Shown: positions 1 through 9,706 of the stretch, piece by piece
How the letters are laid out: every line of letters starts with the position of its first letter
Position numbering within the stretch: position 1 is the stretch's first letter
Assembly: GCA_947247005.1 (NCBI GenBank)
Contig: OX365959.1
Span: 38,229,097 to 38,293,096, forward strand
DNA from: Spisula solida
Lineage: Eukaryota; Mollusca; Bivalvia; Venerida; Mactridae
Reading direction: 5' to 3'
DNA: 64,000 nucleotides
Translations under genes and position numbers: made by a program
Notes under the pieces: model-generated
Database searches by the model: none
The model's input: the letters and a program-made list of their open reading frames with translations, nothing else
Told to the model about the DNA's origin: nothing

Positions 1-1185
1 GTCTGTTCCATGGAGCTGAATAGCAAAAAGTTAATTTGTAGTATAACGCGTGAAAGGGTCAATTAAATTATGTAGTTGCTGCATATGAGCTAAGCAGAAA
101 ATATACGCATTGTCATTATAACCACTACGGCTTCCTTTTTAATTTCGGTATTCGAGAAAAATTCTCGCCTTTCAAAGACTTAGAAAGTAAATAAGAAAAT
201 ATCAAATTCACAACTCAGTTTTACCGGCATAGTTTTAGATCCATTCAGTCTGCAAAAACTCGTTGTTCGAAAAAATATTTAATGAACAAATTAGGTATAG
301 TTACATAACTGACAGTTGTATTCATGGTGGCGGAGAGTTCCGGTTATAGACATTCATAGTAAGTCACTGTTTTTATTATACATCATAGGAGCGATAATTT
401 AACACCAAATGTTGATTAACATTCTATTGTTAAGGTACCACGTGTACAGATCGAAAATTACTTATACTCAGTAGGAGATCGGTACATTGAATGATTTAAA
501 TAAAACACCCGTAAGAATAGTCATTCGCAGGCTGTTTTGCTATTCTTACGGGAGAGCTGTAAGAATAGCCATTAAAGTATATCCAATGTTTTTAAAACCA
601 AAATTAAATCCTTCCATTGGTCAACTTAATTCTCTAGGAATTGAAATTTGAACGTGAGTTTTGAGTGTTTTGTTAAAAGAGTACCCTGGTGTACAATGTA
701 TGGTCAATTTCAGTGTGTGATTGAATATATCTCATGATCTGGTCAGCAGCTACATTTTTTGTGTCCCATTTATTCCAAAAAGTATTTGTATGTCACAATG
801 GAACGAAGTGGGGGTAATATAGAAACGTAGGTTTGAAAAAATATGCTAATTTTAGTTATAATTATCACGGTATACATCAAATATATCAATCATTTCTGTC
901 CTGTTTGCCGTTATATAAGTTTTAACATTGATGATAATTACAAAAGGACAAAATTTTTGGCATGTGGGTTCAATCATTTTGAAATGAGCCTGAATGCATA
1001 CTGAAAGTGTGCCCAGCATCAAAACGTTAAACAAATCACATACATACATATATCAGGTAATCGCTTTAAAGAGATTAGTACATTTAAATAAAACAGCCGT
1101 AGGATTGTCACTCAAGGGCGATTTTGCTATTCTTATGGGAGAGCCGTAAGAATAGCCACCGGGGCCCGTAAGAATAGCCACTGCC
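1..1185. mobile_element. Foldback-like element in last intron, copy A (right part)
   Basis: The window opens inside this element; its right end at 1185 is ...GTAAGAATAGCCACTGCC. The region from about 846 to 1185 is the outer right arm and matches, inverted, the left arm seen entire in copy B from 14058. Short hairpins built from CTATTCTTAC / GTAAGAATAG lie at about 539-569 and 1128-1158. No transposase frame is visible. Relative to copy B it has 49 extra bases just after 'ccacgtg' near 443. The superfamily is not identified. Confidence 0.65.
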
Positions 1186-4100
1186 ATATGCGTAAATCCA
1201 ATGAATTTGCACAACAAAATATTTGACAATAGATGGTTGTAGCGTTATTTACACTGGGGACTGGTCAAGTGTGTTGAGCTTTAAGAATGTTTAAGGGCCT
1301 TACCTGAACATTGTTCTGGAAGAAGGGTCCATGTTGTGGGTGCTCTGTCTGCTTCATGCCTCGTTCATCTGCACTGCCAAATCTCAGCCCCATATCTAAC
1401 CCCTGACCTTTGCCCTCTCCCATAATATATGCGTCAGAATTAGGGTCGGGTGAGTTACGTATACTACTGGACTCGGAGGAGAACGGTGAAGATCCCAGAC
1501 CTGCAAGGGAGAAAAAAACATTTAACTATGGTACTATAAAATATATACAGTACAACCTTGTCTGCCTAAAGACCTCTACAATAATAAGAGAACCATAAAC
1601 TAAGAGTAAATTTTTCAGGTCCTGGGAAGGTATTCAATATTGATCTTATCTTATTTGAGAATAAGGATGGCCAATCATATCACCTGTAACTGATCAAGAG
1701 TTTGATATAGTGTGATCTGATTGGTTGTCTGTCCTTATCCTTAAGTCAAATAAGATCAAATTGAATATTGAATACTACTCCAGGTCAATTAATCAATCGG
1801 TAATTATTCTCAAATTATGAGCATTATAACAAGTACAATATAACTGACCTAATATCAGAATTACGGGTATGTAGGTAAATAAGATTAGCAATCAGTGTCC
1901 AGAGTGAAAGGTCAAATAACATTTGTGTACAAAAACACTTACTTTTGGAGTCACAAGATGAGAGCCAGGGTGAACCAATGTAGAGAGTCTGTGTTTTAAA
2001 CATGGTTTTATTGTTAAACTTCAGCTCATGAAACTTCAAACGAGTATTAACTTTGCCAATTCTTTGTATTGTTTAACCAAATAACTTTTATTATCTGCAG
2101 AAAAGTGCATTCTTTCTAGTGCAGAATTCAGAATTATTCCGGAATAATAGGACCCCTAGATATTACGAAACAACTTACTTTTGGAGTCGCCAGATGAGAG
2201 CCAGGGTGAACCACTGAAGAGAGAGTATGTCCCTGGTGGTTGTTGCTGTGACTGTGTGGATACAGGAGGTGCCTCATTCACCTTAGGTTCTATATCAATG
2301 TTCACTGCTGGAACTGACGAGCTGCAAACAAGAATGTATATCATCTAGCATCAGAGTTTTGTTGAGATTTATTTTTGTGTTCAACTGAGAAAGTTTGAAA
2401 GAGACAGAAAATTTGCGTGATCTTTGTTATAAGAAATCTTTATGCACTACCCTAGCTCTTTCCAAAAAGACCCCTTGGTTCTTTAACGTGCCAGGTGTAT
2501 AGCACCAATACAAGGCCGGCTACCTCTGGGTTACCAACCAGTTCATCTCTACTTGGGTGAGAAAAACTGTGAAGCGTTTCTGAAATGTCGAGTACCAGGC
2601 AGAGATTCGAACCAAGAACCTCAGGCTTGGTAGTTAAGAGCACTTAATACTCGGCCACTGTCAAAAAGCTGAAAGACCTAGTTTCAGCTATAAAACTGAA
2701 TATGAATTACTATGCAAAACACGTTCCAACAATGGCCATGTACGTTGTCAAGTTTAGGACACAAGTTACATTGTTATAAAACCCTGCTCAACAAGCACAG
2801 ATGATACACTAGGTAAACTGAGTTTGATTCCTGTGTTTGCTTAGCCTTAGGTTACATTCATGCAGATAAACAAAGTGCATCTATTCTAGGGAAGTTTAAC
2901 GCAAAAAGAGATTTCAGAAAATATATTGTCTCTTTTAGGAGTGTAATACAAGATTGAAACCCCCAAGTATTTCAAAACCGATCAAGCTTTAAGATCGTTC
3001 TTGCTGAAAAGTAGATATGTATGACTATACGATTTTAATAAATAAATATTAAAATAGAATACCTTCTTTGAGAAGAATAAAAGCTGTCTGGTTTCGGAGT
3101 ACCCTAAAATAAGAAAACAAAATATTAGTATTGTATCAATTATAAGTTTATTCTATTTTAATATTATTAGAAATGAAAGTGTCATGTTAAGATTAATTAT
3201 TTATTTTAAAAGATCCTAGAATTCCAGATAAGAGGCGTGAAGGCACTATTACAAATACAGGAAATGCTATAAATAACCAAATTGACCTAACACAATGGGT
3301 GTTACTACAGTTCAACAGATGGAAGCAAACAGTAGCACCAGGGCTTTTTTTCGCTGACTTGTGAAGAGGCCCAAGCCCTTTTGTTTTGTGAAAATTTAGT
3401 AGGCGCGGAAACTTTTCAAATTGTGAAAAACTATGTTAAATCACCAAATTATGATACAAAATTTTTCAGATATTGTTCATTTTGTGTCAACTTTTCCCAA
3501 ACCTGCATGTATCTATGATATAATACCTTATATCAAGTCCTGTACAGGAATATATGACTGTTATCTGTAATTTGTTTGTTTGGTGCTTTGTAAAGTTGAT
3601 TTTACAAAAACCATGACGCAAATTCTAATTGTGAATTAAGGGGCCTTTTCGGTTTGTGAAAGGGGCCTATAGCAAATTGTGAAGGGGCCTAATATAGGCC
3701 CCTCGTAAATAGTGAAAAAAAGCCCTGCAGAACAAACATGAGACTTCCCAGCAACAATTGACAGCTCTTCAATATTGTAATCAATTGGGAAAGGTTTCAT
3801 CAGTAACTAGATGTTACTTGTTCACACAAAAAATACGATTCTAACCTCAGCATGACCTTGAAAGCTTGAAGCACCTATATGTGTGGGTGGTAGAACATTC
3901 TCCCTCGGTGGCTGCAAAGAAAACATGTAACAATGTAAACTCGTTGATATACATTGGGGATATAATTTCATGGATTTCGTTTCGTGAATGATCTTCAATG
4001 AATAATAAGATGCAATTAAACTTTTACCACCTGGTTGTTTAGATGTGAAATAAAATTATTCAGTGATTTATTTTGTACTTGTAGTTCTGTTTGCATACAA

Positions 4101-6762
4101 TGCCCGGGAATGTTAAGGTGACCGATTATACCAATATTAAAGAGGTCCAGTTTACATTGGCTGCCATACTTGTTTTCAAGTTCAGTCAGGTACAAGACAA
4201 TGTTTTTTGGGAAGTTTACTTGCATAGATCAATGTGTAATAAAAAAATTATTACATCTGTTTGATATTTGAATGATTTTTGATAATTTGTGTGAATTTTG
4301 ACCTTGGAATTTTTTCCTGAAATCCGAAATCCTTCAAATTATGTTCCCACGAAATGCTCTTTTTTTTGCAAAAACCACAAAATTTTGTCCCATTGAAATT
4401 AAATAACTTTACAGTATACGAGACTAGAAAATGATAGATAATGTATGACGAGCTATCCCTCCGTGGCTGCTATCAAAACATTAAATACATGTATATGAGG
4501 CTATAATGTAGATCACGTACAATACCGCACTGATACCAGAAGAACTTTGATGCCTCAAACACCCTAGATACCTCAAACAGGTTCTTCAGTCTTGGCAAAT
4601 TGATGATGTTCTATTATTACATGAGCCCGTTGCCTAACCAAGCCGCTTTAATAATTGCGCGCTTTACTACGTCTATGCAACCACACATTACGAGCGAGCA
4701 GTGCTGTCCGATAGCATACCGTTTCTTAACACTTTTCTAGGCGAACGCAACAGAGCGCTTTCTTGTGCAACGTACTACTTCAGTAGTGCTTTGCTATTCA
4801 ACTGTCTGCTTTCTGTGAGCGCTCACCGGTAGCATATAATTTTTCAGCTTCGTCTGCTACGAAGTGCTTTTTTTTTAAGCAAGTCATTTCCTAGCATAGC
4901 GCTACAAAGTGTTACATAACTGTTTGGTTACGCAACGGGCACCGGGTATTTGAACTATTTTCCTGGTCTGAAGGCAGTCTGAGACATCAAAGTTCTATTG
5001 TATACTATCTTTTTAGACTTCAAGGGGAACAACATTTATAGGTAATTAATGTACATAATTATTTTCCTACAATCCTGAAATGACTAAGTCTACTAATAGT
5101 GGCTGAAAAACAATAGAAATATTCCTCTCACATTCTACTCATGTTATTTTGACTTGCATGTTTTAATCCATTTGAAATTGTTTTAACCATGCCTTAATTA
5201 AGTGTGGCTGTAAAACACTTATGAATGAGTATTTGCATGATAAAAATGCAATTACAAATACGGTATTATAAATGTCTGTCTGTCTGTCCGTCCGCCTGAG
5301 ATAAAAGATGAACAAGTGAAGCCTACCTGTATTGCCATTTTACTGAGAGTACCAATGATTTCTGCCATGTTTTGTGGTATATCTTCTTGTGCAAACTTAG
5401 GTTTACCAAATAACCCTTCCAATGGAGACTTCATATTGTTGGTAGACATTGGAGGATATCCCATACCGCCTTGAAATGGACTCATGAACTGATTCTAAAC
5501 AAATAAACATAATGAACGTTTTAAATACATACAATTAACAGCAATAAGAAATATACTTAGTTGCAAATAGATTGCATATACACGTATTGATAACTTTTGC
5601 AAGTTCAAATACATTTTTATTTTGTATAAAATTTAATGTACATTCTTGTACCAATTCTTGTTATATAAATATGTACAAGTAAACCTGTAAACTTTGTGGA
5701 GCTGGTTGATTATTTGCCTTTAAAATAGATTCTAATGAGGCACACAAGTTGCAAGACTATTACGGGCATCATTTGAACAAATCCCAACACCTTGGTTTTT
5801 TTTAAAAATTGTTCCATTGTTTAATTTCCATTGTTGAAATTCAGCTTTGAAATTTCAAATGAACATAACTAAGTCAATATTTCAACTGTTTTCATCAAAT
5901 AATTTTTATTTTCAGTAGAATAGTTTAACCTTTCTAATGCAGAAAATTTGTAGGATCTCTGTCTATAATTAGGATAGGGGTACCACTAGATTCTGAATCT
6001 AAATGGTCATTTTGATACTTCGGACTAAATTTTTCCATTTTATAGGCAAAATACCAATGATTTTAAGAGAAAATGACCCTTCAAACCAAAATCCTGAGGG
6101 TCAAAATATGGCTTTTTGGACGTTTCAGGGGCCAAAACCCCTACTACCGAGTCAAGTGGAACCCTGGAATTAAGGAGTTAGTTCCCAAAATGTTACCTGA
6201 GGAGAAAATGGCATCTGTAGGTGAGGAGGCATCTGCTGCTGACTGGGTACCCTGTCTCCCTGTAGTCTTTCTGTACCAGGAGCATGTGGGAAATTTGAGT
6301 GGTTGCCATGGGAAGCGCTATTTGAAGGAAATGAGTTCATGCTTCCCGTTCCACTTTGTCGATTCATTGAACCATCAGTTGGCATGTTTGTACTTTGATT
6401 CGACTGTAAGTTGTGATCTGGAGGCGGGGCCTGGAAGTTGGGGGGAGGAGGAAACCTACTGCTTGGGGGAGGGTGTCTAAACATTGCTGTGAAGTCCGGA
6501 CCGAACGGTAAACCTGGACCTTCGCCTGACCCCATATGGGGGCCACTAAATCTGTCCACTTGTGAAGAAGTCTGCATAGAACTTGGAATACCAGGTCCTG
6601 GCATAGGGGGTCGATTAAACATCATTCCGCTTGGGTTCATTCCCTTAAAACCAGACTCGGAGCCAAAGGGGGACTGATTCTGTGAAGGGGGTCCTGTCTG
6701 ACCCATGGGGAATGTGGGTCTATTTAAACCTTGAGAAAAGAATGTGGCTTGAGGGGATTGTA
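1..6762 (-). CDS. SMG7: SMG7-like 3' gene segment, copy A (exons 6 to 1; terminal exon outside window)
   Basis: Exons in transcript order are 6197-6762, 5327-5494, 3846-3911, 3063-3103, 2179-2321 and 1304-1500; the stop-containing exon 7 would lie left of base 1. Every border has AG/GT and every phase fits the next exon. The product is a low-complexity Pro/Gly/Met/Ser/Gln region, then LEGLFGKPKF, then YSLFSGSPW. From family knowledge, SMG7 bridges phosphorylated UPF1 (through an N-terminal 14-3-3-like/TPR domain, absent here) to mRNA decay by the CCR4-NOT deadenylase (through the C-terminal region encoded here), in the cytoplasm. Introns hold repeats listed separately; intron 1-2 (5495-6196) shows only AT-rich sequence. 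No promoter or N-terminal exon is seen upstream, so whether this copy is expressed is unknown. Confidence 0.8.
1304..1500 (-). CDS. SMG7: SMG7-like exon 6, copy A
   Basis: 197 bases: two bases completing Ser, then 65 codons ending in FFQNNVQ. The acceptor TTTCTCCCTTGCAG|GTCTGG is strong; the donor is GTTCAG|GTAAGG. It encodes a Ser-rich start (LGSSPFSSESSSIRNSPDPN), then a charged Gly-rich stretch (MGEGKGQGLDMGLRFGSADE). The next exon would be the terminal one, beyond the left edge. Confidence 0.85.
1629..1777. mobile_element. 149-base foldback MITE, intron 5-6, copy A
   Basis: Near-palindromic unit: the left arm (GTATTCAATATTGATCTTAT...) pairs with the inverted right arm (AGTATTCAATATTCAATTTG...) over about 60 bases. 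It has no coding capacity and occurs at the same place in all five copies. Confidence 0.6.
1943..1988 (-). pseudogene. Partial duplicate of exon 5, candidate poison exon, copy A
   Basis: About 46 bases closely match the 3' end of exon 5 (SPWLSS-DSK coding) and keep the donor CCAAAA|GTAAGT. A CACAG acceptor lies directly upstream. Entered in the phase left by exon 5, it reads about twelve codons to a TGA, so inclusion would create a premature stop. Whether it is spliced is unknown. Confidence 0.55.
2179..2321 (-). CDS. SMG7: SMG7-like exon 5 with YSLF-G-PW motif, copy A
   Basis: 143 bases: one base completing Ser, 47 codons and one base of the next Ser. The acceptor is TTTGCAG|CTCGTC, the donor CCAAAA|GTAAGT (consensus). 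It encodes a Q-rich linker followed by TYSLFSGSPWLSSGDSK. The YSLFxGxPW core is the strongest similarity to the C-terminal region of vertebrate SMG7 that I can recall. A partial duplicate of the 3' end of this exon lies downstream at 1943-1988. Confidence 0.87.
2443..2660 (-). mobile_element. tRNA-derived SINE, intron 4-5, copy A
   Basis: On the minus strand it begins AGTGGCCGAGTATTAAGTGC, resembling a Leu/Ser-type A box, and has GGTTCGAATCTC (B box, 2602-2613) about 40 bases later. A non-tRNA body follows, including CACGTTAAAGAACCAAGG. There is no paired acceptor stem, so it is not a functional tRNA. Target-site duplications could not be resolved; the 3' limit is approximate. Confidence 0.65.
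3063..3103 (-). CDS. SMG7: SMG7-like exon 4, copy A (41-base microexon-like)
   Basis: Short exon of 13 codons plus two bases (GTPKPDSFYSSQR, then AG of a split Ser codon). The acceptor CTTATTTTAG|GGTACT has a strong T-rich tract; the donor is GAAG|GTATTC. The split Ser is completed by the first base of exon 5, which supports the call. Confidence 0.78.
3339..3727. mobile_element. 389-base hAT-like MITE, intron 3-4, copy A
   Basis: The ends are CAGGGCTTTTTTTC and GTGAAAAAAAGCCCTG, a terminal inverted repeat of about 14 bases of hAT-like form. Inside are repeated 'ggggcct' and 'ttgtgaa' words. No convincing 8-base target duplication was found, so the hAT assignment is tentative. The length is 389 in every copy. 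Confidence 0.6.
3846..3911 (-). CDS. SMG7: SMG7-like exon 3, copy A
   Basis: 66 bases, 22 codons, phase 0 at both ends, from TTTCTTTGCAG|CCACCG to GCTGAG|GTTAGA. It encodes PPRENVLPPTHIGASSFQ plus four residues. The acceptor has a good pyrimidine tract. The frame was fixed by joining to exons 2 and 4. Confidence 0.82.
4541..4996. mobile_element. 456-base MITE with nested inverted repeats, intron 2-3, copy A
   Basis: The outer ends AGAACTTTGATGCCTCA and TGAGACATCAAAGTTCT are inverted repeats. A second pair lies inside (GCCCGTTGCCTAACC near 4626 and GGTTACGCAACGGGC near 4925). The core is unusually rich in CG-containing words for this intron. No coding capacity. Confidence 0.6.
5327..5494 (-). 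CDS. SMG7: SMG7-like exon 2, copy A
   Basis: 168 bases, 56 codons, phase 0 at both ends, from TTTGTTTAG|AATCAG to ATACAG|GTAGGC. It encodes NQFMSPFQGGMGYPPMS, then SPLEGLFGKPKF, then a probably helical stretch (DIPQNMAEIIGTLSKMAIQ). It is the least low-complexity part of the segment. A TCTG/TCCG tetranucleotide microsatellite lies about 30 bases past the donor (5275-5296) and is one unit shorter here than in copies B to D. Confidence 0.85.
6197..6762 (-). CDS. SMG7: SMG7-like exon 1 of the repeated segment, copy A
   Basis: Large exon of 188 codons plus two leading bases, very rich in Pro, Gly, Met, Ser, Asn and Gln (for example MMFNRPPMPGPGIPSSMQ and PPPSSRFPPPPNFQ). It looks disordered, as expected for the Pro-rich part of SMG7. 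The donor is CAG|GTAACA at 6197. The 5' border is uncertain: a CTCCAG acceptor puts the exon start at 6762, whereas a better pyrimidine tract ending in TTTTCTCAAG would start it at 6729; both give the same phase. An in-frame TGA at 6773-6775 forbids further extension. The plus-strand frames over this exon are shadows. Confidence 0.78.
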
Positions 6763-7210
6763 CTGGAGTGTTTCATACTATAATTACAATGCAGCGCATT
6801 TGTTTTAGCTTAATTAAACCAAGCACGGATTTCAGGAGAAGACACGAAAATAAGAGACAAAGGTATATATATTTATGAAGGGTACGAATAGCGCGAACGA
6901 GTCAGATAGGAGACGAATAGTGAATACGAAGAATAAAAGCCTAGCTTCAAAGAAAGTGGCCCCGGTGAAAAAATTGAATACTTAGAAATAATGAGATATT
7001 GTTAATTATTTAAGATTGGAAAACTCCACTATAGACGGAACTGCAGCCAAAATCCGGATCCATGTCCATATTTTAATAATTAAAGAAAATACGAAACTAC
7101 GGGCAGGAGCAACACCCAAGAGAAACAGGGTAACACACGAAAACAAAAAGGCACAGACAATACAAATTAAGGCACAGACCAGACAAGGCCCAGGATAAAA
7201 AACTAGTAAT
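6763..7210. other. Spacer between exon 1 and 165-base repeats, copy A
   Basis: No gene recognised. AT-rich, then a purine-rich, CAGACAA/CACAGAC-type segment (7016-7200) with open plus-strand frames that match nothing known to me. The array breakpoint or the rest of an upstream intron may lie here. Confidence 0.4.
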
Positions 7211-8526
7211 TACTTGGCCGATTTCATAATAATTTTACAGACATGTTTAATGGGTGACCCTCTCCAACAATTCCTAATTTTCATGTTGATTCTATAAAAA
7301 ACATGGCCGCTAGGGGTGGGGCTAATTTCCATTATATGTCAACATAGAAAATTTTGAAAATCTTCTTCTCAGAAACTGCTTGGCCGATTTCATTATAGTT
7401 TCACAGACATGTTAAATCGGTGACCCTCTCCAAAACTATTAATTTTCATGTTGATTCCATGATAAACATGGCCGCCAGGGGCGGGGATAATTTCCACTGT
7501 ATGACAATAAAGGAATCTTTGAGAATATTCTTCTCAAAAAAACTACTTGGCCGATTTCAATATGATTTCACAGATATGTTTAATGGGTGACCCCCTCCAA
7601 CAATTCCTAATTTTCATGTTGGTTCCATAAAATACATGGCCGCCAGAGGCGGGGCTAATTTCCACTATATGACAATACAGAAAACTTCGAAAATCTTCTT
7701 CTCAGAAACTGCTAGGCCGATTTCAATATAATTTCACAAATATGTTTAATGGGTGACCCTTTCCGAAATTCCTAATTTTCATGTTGATTCAATATAAGAC
7801 ACAGCCACCAAGGGCGGGGCTAATTTCCACTATATGACAATATAGAACACTTAGAAATTCTTCTTCTCAGAAACTGCTTGGCCGATTTCAATATAATTTC
7901 ACGGATATGTTTAATGGGTGACCCTCTCTAAAATTCCGAATTTACATGTTGATCCCATGAAAAACATGGCCGCTAGTGGCGCGGCTAATTTCCACTATAT
8001 ATGACAATGTAGAAAACTTCTTCTCAGAAACTACATGGCCGATTTCAATATACTTTGACAGAAATGTTCATTGGGTGGCCCACTATTAAATTCAAAACAT
8101 TAACGCTGATTGCATAAAACCCATGACCACCAGTGGCGGGGCTAATTTCCACTATATGGCTATATAGAAAACTTCAAAAATCGTCTTCTCAGAAACTGCT
8201 CACCTGATTTCAATATAGTTCCAGAGTAATGTACTATGAGTGACACTCTACCAAATTCTAAATATGAATGTAGTTTGGTTGAAAAACATGGCTACCAGGG
8301 GCGGCGCTGGTTTCCACTATATGGCCATATATAGAAAACTTCTAAATTATTTTTCTCAAAAACTACCTGCCCATTTTCAATATAATTCCATATGAATGTT
8401 CCTTGTTCTACCTAGTTCCTATTTTTGATGGAGATGGTTAAAAATAATGGCTGCCAGTGACCGACGGGACTTGAACATATTTACGTAGATAGACACGTTA
8501 CTCAGGTGAGCGACCTCTTGTTTTTT
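7211..8526. repeat. About 165-base tandem repeat, eight monomers, copy A
   Basis: Monomers carry TTGGCCGATTTCAATATAAT, then 'gggtgaccctctcc', 'catggccgccaggggcggg' and 'ctaatttccactatatgaca'. Starts are seen near 7213, 7379, 7546, 7712, 7878, 8035, 8200 and 8366. Divergence grows toward the right end, which closes with 'ctcaggtgagcgacctcttg', a phrase I associate with dispersed bivalve repeats. Confidence 0.8.
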
Positions 8527-9706
8527 CTATTTATACTATAAAGTGGACAAATCACACACACAGGACTGTTGACTAAGGGGCTTCCGCCTCACAACGGACA
8601 GCGACTAATGTCACTAGGGGCTTAACGTTTGCAGTTTACCAAAACCTCACATTTACCCAATAGATAACCTTATAGAACAGGACAGTGTAAATAAAGTTTC
8701 CCACCATGTCATGCCCTCTTACAAAAAGGCCACAGTGACAGATAACAAAAAGATGTAAAACATAAACCTTATATAAACACTGTATAGACAAGCATCAATA
8801 CCAGCCGTCCAAAAAGGCTTGAGGTTAGGCATATCATAGAGTCGGCATATTGTCCGGTCACCGCACAATGAAATAGGAAGTGTAATGGCGAGCTTAAAAA
8901 TTACCATGCAGTCCTTTGTAAAATTAAAGGATCATATCATATGGCTGAGACAGCTTTATACTCGCTTCCTAAACTAAGACAACACCACAGCACTTACGGA
9001 AATAGTAAACTTACCTCCAAATTTAAATTTGTTTATAAGACTTTAACAACTACAATTAGTGGTCAATGGATCTGCAATATTAACAATGATTCCGTTAATG
9101 AACGCTTACAAAACCATACCAGTCCCAAATGTGTAGTTGTTTAAGCAATATAAGGAATTGGAATTTGAGCGTAAGTTTAAGATCTCTGTAAGTGCTTTGA
9201 TAAAACAGTACACATATAGTAAGTGCTTTGATAAAACAGTTTCCATGAAACTATCATTTAGTGGAATGAGAACTGTTTTGGATAGTAGGCCCTTATATCC
9301 AATGTTTAACGTTTTCGTTCTTGTTGCACCTGCTTTACGACGGTGTTTCGGACCCTGTCGTGTACAATTTAAGCAAAATGGCGCGCACCGCGCATTTCAC
9401 GATGTTCGATCGTTCTTCAATCCTGTACGGGTCTTTATTGACCCCGCATAGTGTGAGTTCTGTGTTTTATTTGTGTCATTTTATTTTATCTTTGTACGTT
9501 CTGTATAATTTTATAAACTGTAAGGTCATAACTCAAGACGGCCTGTCCAAATGTTTCGTAATCGACCGATTCGTACCCTACCATTTCGATCGTATTAAAT
9601 TTCCCAAGTGTTTCGTACCATTACTAGTATTAAATTGTTTTCTGCACAATGAACATGTCTGATCAGTAGTATCATGGTTTTATTCAGTAATTGTTAGCTA
9701 ATTTAT
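8527..9706. other. Spacer between the two tandem-repeat blocks, copy A
   Basis: No gene recognised. Positions 8985-9220 resemble sequence found in the foldback element of copies C and D (29768-29990), so this is probably old repeat DNA. A plus-strand frame from 9137 is interrupted here but open in copies C and D. Confidence 0.4.

Noticed and set aside
846..1049. Minus-strand frame of 65 codons (MYVCDLFNVL...) and its relative in copy B
   Set aside because: It lies in the outer arm of the foldback element and is not conserved as a frame in the opposite arm or in copies C to E.
2590..2660. A tRNA gene in intron 4-5
   Set aside because: A- and B-box-like motifs are present but there is no acceptor stem or anticodon stem that pairs; it is a SINE head.
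6073..6677. Plus-strand open frames of 135 and 79 codons over exon 1 (and equivalents in B, C and D)
   Set aside because: They lie antisense to the strongly supported exon 1, extend partly into intron, and their residues follow from the GC-rich Pro/Gly codons of the minus strand.
8719..8907. Minus-strand hydrophobic frame of 62 codons
   Set aside because: Short, no known domain, with an indel between copies; consistent with chance in AT-rich DNA.
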